From Embleya sp045207655 (GTDB lineage Bacteria > Actinomycetota > Actinomycetes > Streptomycetales > Streptomycetaceae), in contig NZ_CP108784.1 in the NCBI RefSeq assembly GCF_045207655.1, positions 5,642,001 to 5,706,000 of the forward strand: a stretch of DNA of 64,000 nt. The letters run 5' to 3'. Below the pieces are notes generated by a model. It saw nothing but the letters and a program-made list of their open reading frames with translations. It was not told the origin of the DNA and did not search any database. Of the stretch, positions 50,293 through 61,136 are shown piece after piece (positions within the stretch are counted from its first letter, which is position 1; each line of letters opens with the position of its first letter). The position numbers were made by a program, and so were the translations under genes.

Positions 50293-52656
50293 TCAGCCGT
50301 GCGGCTGGTCCGGGCGGTACGGCGAGTGGGGCTGCCGGTGTTGTCCCTGGTACGGGTGTCCCCGGTAGGGCTGATGGGGCTGTTCCTGATGGGGCTGAGC
50401 CTGGTAGGGCTGCCCGCCCTGGTACGGCGCGGGTCCGTAGCCGCCGGCCATCTGCGGCTCGGTCACGAGCGTGCGGTCCGGGTCCGGCCGGCCGTACGCG
50501 TCCTGCGCGTCGGTGCCGCCGCCGTGCCCTTTGGCCTTGCCGCTCCGGCGCGGCCACCACAGGCCCCGACCCAGGATCGCGGCGATCGCGGGCACCAGCA
50601 CGATCGAGAGCAACATCGAGGAGAGCAGGATGCCCACCGCGGTGGCGAAGCCGATCTCCGCGGTCGCGGGGCTGGCCGCCAGGCTGGCGAAGGAGCCGGC
50701 CAGCACGAGACCGGCCGTGGCGATCGCGGGCGCGGTGTGCTTGACCGCTTCGGCCACCGCCTTGCGGGCCGGGACGGGCTTGTCCATCTCCTCTCGCAGC
50801 CGGTCGCTCATCAGGATGTTGTAGTCGGTGCCCAGCGCGACCACGAACAGGAACAGCACCAGCGGCAGCGTGAAGGACACGCCGGGTCGGTCGAGCATGT
50901 GCTGGAAGACCAGCGTTCCGGCGCCGAGGGTGGCCACGAAGCCGAGGCCGACCGCGAGCATCAGCACGAGCGGCGCGAGCAGCGAGCGCAGCAACAGGAA
51001 CAGGATCAGCGCGATCAGGATCGCGGCGACCGGGAAGACCAGCTTGAGGTCCTTGTCCACCGCGTCCGAGACGTCGGCGAAGATGGCCGCCGTTCCGGTG
51101 ATGTGCGCCTCGGCGCCGTCCGGGGTGTGCTTCGAGATGGTGCCCCGGACCGGGCCGGTGATCAGCTCACGCGCCTTCTGGGTGTCGGCCTTCGCGGCCA
51201 GGAACACGTCGATCCGAGCGGCCGAACCGTCCGGGTTGAGCACCGGTTTGGCGACCTGGCCCACGCCCTCGACCTTGCCCAGCGCACCGGTCAGCCCGGT
51301 GAGCGAGCGCTCGTCGAGCTTGCCGCCGCCCTTGGTCTGCACATAGACCGTGTGCGGGTCGGACACGCCCGCCGGAAGCGAGCGGGAGATCTCGTCGGCG
51401 GTCCTGGTCGCGTTGGTGGTGGGCTGACCCTCCTGGTCGTAGCTCATCTTGACGCCGACCGCACCGGCGCCGAGCACGCCGAGCAGGACCAGGCTGCCGG
51501 CCAGGTAGCGCACCGGACGCGCGCTGACCTTCTCGCCCAGACGGGCGGCGAAGCCCGCCGGACGCTCCTTCTTCCACGCCCGGGCCGGCCAGAACATCCC
51601 GCGACCGCACACCGCGAGCAGCGCGGGCATCAGGGTCAGGCTGCCCAGCAGGCACACCAGGACCGAGACCGCGATGGCCGGGCCGAGCACCTTGAACTGC
51701 CCGAAGCTTGCGATGCCCAGGGTCGCGAACGCGGCCACGATGGTCAGTGCCGCGCAGGTGATCGCGTTGCCCACCTTGCCGGCGGTGATCGCGGCGGCCT
51801 CGCGCTTGTCCTGATCGGGGTTGGCGCGCAGTTGCTCGCGGAAGCGGAACATCAGGAACAGGAAGTAGTCGATGCCGATGCCCAGGAGCACGACGGTGAT
51901 CAGGGACGGCACGGACGGGTCGAGCTTGATGTCCAGGAGCTTCGCGCTGCCGGCCACCGCGCCGGTCGCCACGCCGCCGATGAACGTCACCGCGAGCAGC
52001 GGCAATATCGCGGCCAGGACACTGCGGAAGACCAATACGTTCAGCAGGACGATAAGGCCCATCGTCAGAATTCCGACGAGCGCCTGGGTGTCCTCTTCCT
52101 CGTCCAGGTTGTCGACCGTGTTCGCGATACCACCGGTGAATCCGACCCGGAATCCGGCGGCCTCGTAATCGGTCTTCGCCAGATCACGGGCATCCCGGTA
52201 GACGTCCTGGAGACCGACGTCGTTCATATTGCCGTCCAGCGACAACGAGACCAATTGGAAAGTCCCGTCCGGGGCGACCACACCCACGGCGTAGCTCGGC
52301 GTCTGCGAGAAGTCCTCGGCGAACTGCTCGGGCTTCGCCTTGATCGGCTTCCTGGCCAGCGCGGCCGTGGTGTCGGCGATCTTCCTCTGGTCCTGCGGGC
52401 CGATCCTGGCGCCGTCGGCACGGGCGACCAGCACGGTCACCGCGTTCGGGTCGGGCTTCTCGTCGAATTTCTTCTCGGCGATTTGAATGGCCGCCGCCGA
52501 ATCGTATTTCTTCGGCAGGAAGTCACCGGTCGAGGAATCGGTGACGCTGTTCATCAACGGTGTTCCGACGGCGGTCAGGGCGAGACCGAAAACCGCCCAG
52601 ACGATGATGGTCATCCATCGATGACGTGTGGCGAACGCGGTTGTTCTACGGATCAT
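50293..52656 (-). CDS. MMPL family transporter
   Basis: A 787-residue RND-type exporter of the MmpL family, which moves lipids or other hydrophobic compounds. I chose ATG 52656 ('MIRRTTAFATRHRWMTIIVWAVFGL') for the GGAG/AAGGA site. Twelve membrane spans are arranged as 1+5+1+5, with two large outer loops. Family motifs are 'GIGIDYFLFLMFRFREQL' and 'ALGTDYNILMSDRLREEM', both with the Asp-Tyr pair of the proton relay. The last 70 residues are His/Gln/Pro/Tyr-rich and probably cytoplasmic. It is divergent from a histidine kinase gene that may control it. Confidence 0.95.
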   Translation of the reverse strand: MIRRTTAFATRHRWMTIIVWAVFGLALTAVGTPLMNSVTDSSTGDFLPKKYDSAAAIQIAEKKFDEKPDPNAVTVLVARADGARIGPQDQRKIADTTAALARKPIKAKPEQFAEDFSQTPSYAVGVVAPDGTFQLVSLSLDGNMNDVGLQDVYRDARDLAKTDYEAAGFRVGFTGGIANTVDNLDEEEDTQALVGILTMGLIVLLNVLVFRSVLAAILPLLAVTFIGGVATGAVAGSAKLLDIKLDPSVPSLITVVLLGIGIDYFLFLMFRFREQLRANPDQDKREAAAITAGKVGNAITCAALTIVAAFATLGIASFGQFKVLGPAIAVSVLVCLLGSLTLMPALLAVCGRGMFWPARAWKKERPAGFAARLGEKVSARPVRYLAGSLVLLGVLGAGAVGVKMSYDQEGQPTTNATRTADEISRSLPAGVSDPHTVYVQTKGGGKLDERSLTGLTGALGKVEGVGQVAKPVLNPDGSAARIDVFLAAKADTQKARELITGPVRGTISKHTPDGAEAHITGTAAIFADVSDAVDKDLKLVFPVAAILIALILFLLLRSLLAPLVLMLAVGLGFVATLGAGTLVFQHMLDRPGVSFTLPLVLFLFVVALGTDYNILMSDRLREEMDKPVPARKAVAEAVKHTAPAIATAGLVLAGSFASLAASPATAEIGFATAVGILLSSMLLSIVLVPAIAAILGRGLWWPRRSGKAKGHGGGTDAQDAYGRPDPDRTLVTEPQMAGGYGPAPYQGGQPYQAQPHQEQPHQPYRGHPYQGQHRQPHSPYRPDQPHG

Positions 52657-52876
52657 TTTCCTTCTCCGCCGTCGGATCGAAACGCGGGAGCTCGATGCGG
52701 GAACTCCGGATTGGCTCAATGTCATCACGCGCACTCCCCTTCGGACATCGACCGGTGGAAGGGGAATGGACCGGGACCTCGGTCCGGGAGTACCGCACAA
52801 CCAGGACTCGGGTCCGGGGGTGCGGATCGTCTGCGATGAGGTTCAGGAACGGGGTCGAAGAGGATGGAATGGGTGC

Positions 52877-54175
52877 ATGAACCTCGTCGTCGCGCCGGGC
52901 GCCTCGGCGTCGGCGAGCAGGCCGGATCCGGAGGCGCCCGACCCCGGGCCGCCGACGGGCCTGCTGCGGCTGGTCCGGCGCCGGGTCCGGGCCTTCCCGT
53001 GGACCCGGAACGACCTGCTGATCGCGCTCGCGTGTGTGGCGGCCGACGTCGCCGCGTACCTCACGTCCGGCCACCGCGCCGGCCCGCACATGTCGGTGCT
53101 CGCCGTGCTGCTGCTCGCGGCCGGCGGTGTGCTGATGATCGTGCGACGCCGGCATCCGGTGCCGGTACTGGTCGCGGTGATCGCTCTGCAACCGGTGCCG
53201 GTGTGGGCCGCCGATCCGGCGACGCACAACTTCGGCCTGGCGCTCGCGGTCGGGCTGTACTCGGTGGCCCGGTTCCGTTCGTACCGTGTCGCCGGTATCG
53301 CCGGCACCGCGGTGCTCGTCGCCCAGGTGACGCGCGACGTCCTGATCGGCTGGTCGGTGCCGTTCGCGATGCTCCCCAACCTGATGACGATCTGCCTGCT
53401 GATCGCGGTCGGCGTCGGAGTGCGCAGCCGGCAGGACCAGGTGGCGCTGAACCGGCGGCTGTTGGCGGATCGCGCGGTGTCCGACGAGCGCCGGCGGATC
53501 GCGCGCGAGCTGCACGACATCGTCGCGCACCACATCACCACGATGTACCTGATGTCCGGCGGCGCGCGCGCCACCCTCGATCGCGATCCGGAGACCGCCA
53601 AGGCCGCGCTGGTGACGCTGGAGTCGTCCGGTCGCACCGCGATGCGCGAGATGCGCCAACTGCTCGGCGTGCTGCGCGGCACCGACGTCGTCGAGGAGGC
53701 GCCCTCGGCACCGCAGCCGGGGATCGCGGAGATCGACCGGTTGATCACCGACTCGTGCGCGGCCGGTTTGCCCACCGAGTACGAGGTGCTCGGCGAGCCG
53801 CGGTCGCTGCCGCCGGCCACCGGGCTCACGCTGTATCGGATCGTGCAGGAGGCGCTCACGAACGCGCGCAAACACGCCGGGAACGCGCGCGCCTTCGTCC
53901 GGTTGGAGTACCGATCGGATCGGGTCCTGGTGGAGATCTGCGACGACGGCGACGACGGCGACGGCGATGGGTCGGCGATGGTGGGCGGCGGGTACGGTCT
54001 CCTGGGTATGCGCGAGCGCGTCGCGGTGCACGGTGGGACGCCGGCGGCGGGCAGGCGCCCGGAAGGCGGCTACCGTGTGACGGCGCTGGTGCCGCTGCCG
54101 CCGGCGGAGCCTGGAGAGGACTGGAACCGAGATGAGCCTGGACGCACCCCCGATCACCGTGCTGCTGGCGGATGA
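52877..54175 (+). CDS. Sensor histidine kinase (NarL/LuxR-type partner)
   Basis: A 432-residue kinase. About five membrane spans occupy residues 48-175. The phospho-acceptor is His213 in 'ERRRIARELHDIVAHHITTMYL' (HisKA_3 type). The ATPase domain shows 'VQEALTNARKHAGNARAFVRL' and 'GGGYGLLGMRERVAVHGGT'. The start is ATG 52877 ('MNLVVAPGAS'); the frame is open further upstream but overlaps the MMPL leader. It overlaps the response regulator gene by 44 bp. Confidence 0.94.
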   Translation: MNLVVAPGASASASRPDPEAPDPGPPTGLLRLVRRRVRAFPWTRNDLLIALACVAADVAAYLTSGHRAGPHMSVLAVLLLAAGGVLMIVRRRHPVPVLVAVIALQPVPVWAADPATHNFGLALAVGLYSVARFRSYRVAGIAGTAVLVAQVTRDVLIGWSVPFAMLPNLMTICLLIAVGVGVRSRQDQVALNRRLLADRAVSDERRRIARELHDIVAHHITTMYLMSGGARATLDRDPETAKAALVTLESSGRTAMREMRQLLGVLRGTDVVEEAPSAPQPGIAEIDRLITDSCAAGLPTEYEVLGEPRSLPPATGLTLYRIVQEALTNARKHAGNARAFVRLEYRSDRVLVEICDDGDDGDGDGSAMVGGGYGLLGMRERVAVHGGTPAAGRRPEGGYRVTALVPLPPAEPGEDWNRDEPGRTPDHRAAGG

Positions 54176-54812
54176 TCAGCCGCTCGTGCGTCGGGGTCTG
54201 GCCCTGATTCTGCGCTCGGACCCCGGCATCGAGGTGATCGGCGAGGTCGGCGACGGCGCGCAGGCCGTCGAGGCCGCACACCGGCTGCACCCGAACGTGA
54301 TCCTGATGGACATCCGGATGCCCGTGCTCGACGGCGTCAAGGCCACCGCGCGGCTGTCCGAGGAACTGCCCGAGTGCCGGGTGCTCGCGCTGAGCACGTT
54401 CGACATGGACGAGTACGTGGTCGGCGCGCTGCGCGCGGGCGCGATCGGCTTCCTGCCCAAGGACGTGTCGCCCGAGGACCTGATCGCGGCGGTCTACACC
54501 GTGCACCTGGGCGAGGCCGCGGTCGCGCCGCGACTGCTCACCCGGCTGATCGAGTCCTTCGTCAAGGCCCCGTCGGCCCCGCAGCCCTCGGCGACCGCCC
54601 TGCGCGACCTGACCCCGCGCGAGGTGGAGGTGCTGCGGCTGATCGCGGCCGGCCTGGACAACGCCGAGATCGCCGCGTCGATGAGCATCGGCGTCCAGAC
54701 GGTCAAGAACCACGCCACGGGCCTGTTCGCCAAACTCGGCGTCCGCGACCGCGCCCAGGCCGTCGTCTTCGCCTACGAATCCGGCGTGGTCCAGGCGGGC
54801 CGGACGCCGTAA
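54132..54812 (+). CDS. LuxR/NarL family response regulator
   Basis: A 226-residue two-component regulator. The receiver domain carries the acidic pair 'LLADDQ' and phospho-Asp60 ('VILMDIRMPVLDG'), then 'LSTFDMDEYVV' and Lys in 'FLPKDVSPEDL'. The C-terminal LuxR helix-turn-helix is 'LTPREVEVLRLIAAGLDNAEIAASM' to 'GVQTVKNHATGLFAKLGVRDRAQAV' (about 160-215). Its gene overlaps the kinase gene, so they are a cognate pair. The TAA stop lies inside the first unit of an 18-bp tandem repeat. Confidence 0.96.
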   Translation: MSLDAPPITVLLADDQPLVRRGLALILRSDPGIEVIGEVGDGAQAVEAAHRLHPNVILMDIRMPVLDGVKATARLSEELPECRVLALSTFDMDEYVVGALRAGAIGFLPKDVSPEDLIAAVYTVHLGEAAVAPRLLTRLIESFVKAPSAPQPSATALRDLTPREVEVLRLIAAGLDNAEIAASMSIGVQTVKNHATGLFAKLGVRDRAQAVVFAYESGVVQAGRTP

Positions 54813-54861
54813 CGCCGAGGTCGCCCGTAACGCCGAGCCCGCCCGTAACGCCGAGCCGGCC
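54808..54861. repeat. 18-bp tandem repeat carrying a stop codon
   Basis: Three units of 18 bp (54808-54825, 54826-54843, 54844-54861) share CGTAACGCCGAG and differ only in the last bases. The first unit includes the TAA stop of the response regulator (54810-54812). Copies are in phase, so a mutation of the stop would meet another TAA every six codons. Confidence 0.85.
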
Positions 54862-54894
54862 CCGGAGGCCGCTCGGCGATCCGGGCCGCCGCGG

Positions 54895-54938
54895 CCGCGG
54901 AGCCGGTGGCGCCGGGGATGGCGGCACCGGCTCCGCGG
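54895..54938. terminator. Bidirectional terminator between the response regulator and enoyl-CoA hydratase genes
   Basis: A 19-bp stem with one mismatch (54895-54913 with 54920-54938) and a 6-nt loop lies between convergent genes. Confidence 0.82.
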
Positions 54939-54965
54939 GCGGGGTCGGTTCGAGGCGCGGGGTGG

Positions 54966-55739
54966 TCAGCGGCCGGTGAACTCGGGCTTTTCCTTGGCGA
55001 TGAAGGCGCGCATGCCGGTGTCGCGGTCCTCGGTGGCGAACAGCGCGGTGAACTGGAGTCGTTCGAGTTCCAGGCCGGTGTCCAGGTCGACGTCGAGGCC
55101 GCGGTCGATCGCCTCCTTCGCCGCGCGCAGCGCGTAGGCCGGGCCGTTCGCGAATCGGGCCGCCCACTTCACCGCCTCGGCGTACACGTCCTCGGCCGGG
55201 ACCACCCGGTCCACCAGGCCGATCGCGAGTGCCTCGTCGGCGGCGACGAAGCGGCCGGTGAAGATCAGGTCCTTGGCCTTGGCGGGGCCGATCAGCCGGG
55301 GCAGCCGCTGGGTGCCGCCCGCGCCCGGGATGATGCCGAGGGTGATCTCCGGCTGGCCCAGCTTCGCGGTGTCGGCGCATACCCGTACGTCCGCGCACAG
55401 CGCGAGTTCGCAGCCGCCGCCGAGCGCGAAGCCGGTGATCGCGGCGACCACCGGCTTGGGGATCTCGGCGACCGCGGTGAACGAGGACTGGAGCGCGGCG
55501 CCCCGGTCGGCCATGTCGACGTAGGACATGTCGGCCATCTCCTTGATGTCCGCGCCCGCCGCGAACACCTTCTCACCGCCGTACAGCACGACCGCGCGCA
55601 CGTCGGCCCGCTCGCCCGCCTCCTGCGCCGCCGCCCGCAGCTCCTCCTGGAGTTGCCGGTTCAGCGCGTTCATCGGCGGCCGGCTCAGCCGGATCGTGCC
55701 GACGCCGTCGGCCACTTCCAGGTTCACGAATTCGCCCAT
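54966..55739 (-). CDS. Enoyl-CoA hydratase
   Basis: A 257-residue crotonase-fold enzyme that hydrates 2-enoyl-CoA to 3-hydroxyacyl-CoA. GAAGGAGAG precedes ATG 55739. Both catalytic acids of true hydratases are present: Glu111 ('LGGGCELALCAD') and Glu131 ('GQPEITLGIIPGAGG'). The oxyanion-hole segment 'FAAGADIKEM' is intact. It could act before the duplicated 3-hydroxyacyl-CoA dehydrogenase in beta-oxidation, though the genes are 50 kb apart. Confidence 0.95.
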   Translation of the reverse strand: MGEFVNLEVADGVGTIRLSRPPMNALNRQLQEELRAAAQEAGERADVRAVVLYGGEKVFAAGADIKEMADMSYVDMADRGAALQSSFTAVAEIPKPVVAAITGFALGGGCELALCADVRVCADTAKLGQPEITLGIIPGAGGTQRLPRLIGPAKAKDLIFTGRFVAADEALAIGLVDRVVPAEDVYAEAVKWAARFANGPAYALRAAKEAIDRGLDVDLDTGLELERLQFTALFATEDRDTGMRAFIAKEKPEFTGR

Positions 55740-55892
55740 GACGCTCTCCTTCGGTCAGCCCTGATGGGTTCGACCCGACCTTAGGCGCCGGCACCGGGCG
55801 AGGCCGCGAGCGGGGCCGCCACCGCGTGGGTCGCGGCCCCGGGTCGGCGCGTCGAGGTCGGCGCTCGGGCGTCGTGGTCGTCGGAGCGGCCG

Positions 55893-57167
55893 TCAGTGCG
55901 TCGGCGTCGTGGTCGCCGGTGCGCCGCTGCCCGGAGTCGCGCCCGCGACCCACTTGTCCCACGGCACGTTCCAGTCGCCGAAGCCGTTGTCCGGGTCCAC
56001 CACGCGCTCGTCGGAGCCGGAGATGTCCACCACGTCGCCCGGGATCACCCGGTCGTACAGCCACTTGGCGTTCTCCTTGGTCATCGAGACGCAGCCGTGG
56101 CTGGTGTTCTCGCTGCCGAAGACGCTCGGGTCGGCCCAGTAGTTGCCGTGCACGAAGGTGCCCGATGTGGTGATCCGCATCGCGAACGGCACGTCGTCGA
56201 TGTCGTACTCGCTGCCCAGACCCACGGTCTGCGAGTTCATCCGGGTCTTCTCGAACTTCTCGGTGATCGCCATCTTCCCGTTCCACGTGCTGTACTTCGG
56301 CGACTTGCCGGCCGTGATCGGGATGGTCTTGATCAACTGGTCGTTCTCGTACACCTTCATCGTGTGCGCCTTCACGTCCACCATCGCGATCCGCTTGGTG
56401 GCGGCCACCTTGAAGCTGTAGCTCTTGAACTGGTTGGCGATCGCGCCGTTGCCGACGTCGACCCCGCGCAGGTTCAGGTTGACCTTCACGTTCGTGCCGG
56501 GCGCCCAGTAGTCCCTGGGCCGGTAGTCCACCCGGGTGTCGTCGAACCAGTGCCAGGCGCCCTCGACCTTGGGCTCGACGTCGACGGACAGCGCCTTCTC
56601 CACGGCGGCCCTGTTCCGGACCGGGTAGTCGAAGGTCAGCGACACCGGGAAGCCGACGCCGACGGTGGCGCCGTCCTCGGGGCTGAACCTCGCGGTGACC
56701 TTCTTGTCGGCGGACACCGTGTTGAACGTCGCGCGCGCGGTGGTGGGCGTGTTGTCGGCGTTGGTGGCGGTCGCGTCGACCGTGTACTTGCCGCCGAGGG
56801 TGAAGGCGACCTTGGGCTTCCAGGTCTTGCCGTCCGGGTCGAGCGTGCCGTCGACCGGCTCGTTCCGCGCGTTGACGACCTTGACCTCGCCGAGCTTGCC
56901 CCCGTTGACCGCGATCGTGATCGGGGCCTGCGGGTCGATCGCGGTCGCGCCGTCGGCCGGGGTCAGCGTGATCGCCGCCGGATCGGCGCCCTTCTTCTGG
57001 TCGCCCTTGGCGGTCGCGGTGTTCCCGCCGTCGGTCTTCTTGCCGCCGTCACCGCCGTCGTCGGAGCAGCCCGACACGAGCAGGAGCGCGCCGAGTATCA
57101 GTGCGGGCACCACGCGCCATCGGGCCCCGGACCGCCTCGACGAGAGCGGCTTCGATCCTGCTGACAT
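55893..57167 (-). CDS. L,D-transpeptidase lipoprotein
   Basis: A 424-residue cell-wall enzyme that makes 3-3 peptidoglycan cross-links. The signal peptide ends in a lipobox 'LLVSGC' (Cys34), so the protein is lipid-anchored outside. Two immunoglobulin-like domains (about 65-240) lead to the YkuD domain, with 'MVDVKAHTMKVYENDQLIKTIPIT' (in part), 'MRITTSGTFVHGNYW' and the catalytic 'SHGCVSM' (His357, Cys359). A Trp-rich 'DWNVPWDKWVAG' tail is typical of mycobacterial-type Ldt enzymes. AAGGGA precedes the ATG. Confidence 0.95.
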   Translation of the reverse strand: MSAGSKPLSSRRSGARWRVVPALILGALLLVSGCSDDGGDGGKKTDGGNTATAKGDQKKGADPAAITLTPADGATAIDPQAPITIAVNGGKLGEVKVVNARNEPVDGTLDPDGKTWKPKVAFTLGGKYTVDATATNADNTPTTARATFNTVSADKKVTARFSPEDGATVGVGFPVSLTFDYPVRNRAAVEKALSVDVEPKVEGAWHWFDDTRVDYRPRDYWAPGTNVKVNLNLRGVDVGNGAIANQFKSYSFKVAATKRIAMVDVKAHTMKVYENDQLIKTIPITAGKSPKYSTWNGKMAITEKFEKTRMNSQTVGLGSEYDIDDVPFAMRITTSGTFVHGNYWADPSVFGSENTSHGCVSMTKENAKWLYDRVIPGDVVDISGSDERVVDPDNGFGDWNVPWDKWVAGATPGSGAPATTTPTH

Positions 57168-57363
57168 GTACGGGTAGTCCCTTCATCCGGGGCCGAGCCG
57201 CGGCCCGGCCGGAGCCGAGAGCCACATCCCACAACCCATTCGACGAATCGAACATCCACCGCGGTTCCGAATTCCCGGTCATGAACGGGCAAATGCGGTG
57301 ATCAAGGCCATCCTCCCGGACGATCGGCGGTGCTCTCGCGTCGCCCGCCCGCGCGGACGTCCC

Positions 57364-57816
57364 TCACCGGGCCCGACGATCGGCCTCGACCAACTCGCGG
57401 ACCAGCGCCGGATCCGGGTATCCGGGCCCGTCGGCGTCGCCGGCGGGCAACCTACGGATGATCAATTCGTACCCCCGCGCGAGGGAACGGGTCGGAGGTT
57501 GGGGCAGGACCGTGACGATCCGCTGGAGATCCGTACCCTCGGCAGCCTCCAGCAACCACTCCCACGTGTCACCCGGCGAGCCGGCCCCGTTCGCGCCGCG
57601 ATCCAGGTGCAGCACGGTGTGCGCGCCCTCCAGCACGGCGCCCAGTCGCAGCGGGTCGGACAGGTCGCCGACCGAGACGCGCAGGCCGGCCGCGCGCAGC
57701 GCGCCGACCGCGCCCGGATCCCGGACGGTGACCCGCACCTCGGCCCCCGAGGCGGCGAGTTCGAACGCGACGGCGCGACCGAGGGGTTGGTCGGCTCCGG
57801 TGACGACGACAGGCAT
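57364..57816 (-). CDS. Short NAD(P)-binding (atypical SDR-like) protein
   Basis: A 150-residue protein with a Rossmann start, 'VVVTGADQPLGRAVAFELAASGAEVRVTVRD', in which TGADQPLG stands for TGxxGxxG. It continues with 'VSVGDLSDPLRLGAVLEGAHTVLHL', like the NmrA/epimerase group. It is about half the length of a full epimerase and lacks a YxxxK motif, so it may be a sensor or a shortened enzyme. The ATG at 57816 has no strong ribosome site. The neighbours give no clue to function. Confidence 0.7.
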   Translation of the reverse strand: MPVVVTGADQPLGRAVAFELAASGAEVRVTVRDPGAVGALRAAGLRVSVGDLSDPLRLGAVLEGAHTVLHLDRGANGAGSPGDTWEWLLEAAEGTDLQRIVTVLPQPPTRSLARGYELIIRRLPAGDADGPGYPDPALVRELVEADRRAR

Positions 57817-58262
57817 GCCGGCAACCTAACTCAAACCCGGTATTCGTGAAGCTCGCGTGAAGACGGGAGTGCGCGCCCCCCGATGGGGTCCCACGCGATG
57901 ACTTGAGGCGCTCGTCCGCGCTCGGCCGGTAGGGAACTGCGGTGTGGTCACTCACGGTTCATCGACAAAGCCATGAAATTCAGCCACAATGGCCGAAATT
58001 CTACGCCGAATCGGTGGAAATCCTGTTTGGATCGCAACCCTCCGTACAGGCGCTCGTTGGGGTTTCGGGGCTCCCATGTCACTCTCCCGAGCGAAGCCGG
58101 GCCGGATGACTGGATTTGTTGTCACTGTTTGCGACAGCTTGGTCACACGAAGTCGTCTCGGGGGTCGGATCGTTCGCCCTCCCCGACGGCCCGTGCACCA
58201 CCTGATGCCGTACCTGATGACGCCCGGGCCCCGCCCGGATCCGCGATACACGGAGGATCCAC
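57817..58262. promoter_or_regulatory. Long, less GC-rich leader region of the small secreted protein gene
   Basis: A 446-bp gap with no credible gene on either strand. The part from about 57950 to 58140 is visibly richer in A and T than the rest of the window, as promoter regions often are here. Direct copies of GTCAC occur near 58079, 58120 and 58140. A GGAGG ribosome site (about 58254) precedes the ATG of the secreted protein. Confidence 0.4.
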
Positions 58263-58610
58263 ATGAACCGCAAGCTCGGCACCCTCGCCGTAGCGCCCCT
58301 CGCCGCCGGTCTGCTCTTCCTGGGCGCGGGTGCCGCCAGTGCCGACGGCGGCAACGGCACCGTCGGCGACAACGGCTCGAACGCGTCGACCACGACCTCC
58401 ACCACCACCAACAGTGGCAGCGGGAACGTGCTCGGCGGTGTCGACGGCAACTACAACGCCACGCAGCAGAGCGCGACCGGCGCGGGCGCCTCGAACCAGA
58501 ACAACACCGCGGGCGTGAACGGCAACTCGGGCGTCGTGGTGATCGACCAGGACAACGCCAACATCGCCGAGACCTCGACCGCGATCCACCACTGGCACCC
58601 CTGGTTCTGA
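58263..58610 (+). CDS. Small secreted Asn/Gly/Thr-rich protein
   Basis: A 115-residue exported protein. The signal peptide 'MNRKLGTLAVAPLAAGLLFLG' runs to a likely cleavage at 'AASA-DGG' near residue 27. The mature part, about 88 residues, is rich in Asn, Gly, Thr and Ser ('NASTTTSTTTNSGSGNVLGG', 'QNNTAGVNGNSGVVVIDQDNANI') and ends 'HHWHPWF'. It has no Cys. The spaced N/Q-rich strands resemble amyloid-forming surface proteins, yet it matches neither chaplins nor rodlins as I recall them. A strong GGAGG site, a long leader and its own terminator suggest a highly expressed single gene. Confidence 0.85.
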   Translation: MNRKLGTLAVAPLAAGLLFLGAGAASADGGNGTVGDNGSNASTTTSTTTNSGSGNVLGGVDGNYNATQQSATGAGASNQNNTAGVNGNSGVVVIDQDNANIAETSTAIHHWHPWF

Positions 58611-58649
58611 GCGGACCCGATCGGCCGCACCGACCCGGCCGATCGTTGC

Positions 58650-58689
58650 CCGCCGCGGCGGCATCCCTCGGGGGATGCCGCCGCGGCGG
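58650..58689 (+). terminator. Terminator after the small secreted protein gene
   Basis: A perfect 18-bp stem (58650-58667 with 58672-58689) and a 4-nt loop TCGG, 40 bp past the stop. T residues after it are few. Confidence 0.8.
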
Positions 58690-58754
58690 CTTACACGCAT
58701 GGGCGCGCGGGCGTGTAGGCGTGGGGGCACGGCGGGAACATCCTGGGGAGCGGG

Positions 58755-61001
<2,247 letters not shown>

Positions 61002-61136
61002 GGCGTGGGCGTGGGCGTGGGCACGGGTCCCGGGTGAACCCGCCGTACGCTCACGTAGGGTGGTGGTACTCACTCGGCAGCCGCCCGTCCGGTATCTGCT
61101 CGCCCGGCATCTCCTCGAAGCGAAGGACCGCGCACC
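61002..61136. other. Short gap with hexanucleotide repeats
   Basis: Directly after the glgX stop, GGGCGT is repeated about four times (61002-61025). The rest up to the phosphatase ATG shows no clear promoter. Confidence 0.5.

Noticed and set aside
50299..52839. 846-codon plus-strand frame opposite the MMPL gene
   Set aside because: A shadow frame rich in Arg/Gly/His/Gln. MMPL spans and motifs are clear on the other strand.
57364..57816. Full-length NmrA/epimerase enzyme
   Set aside because: The frame ends at 150 residues with a stop and lacks the second half and the YxxxK motif; it is recorded as a short NAD(P)-binding protein.
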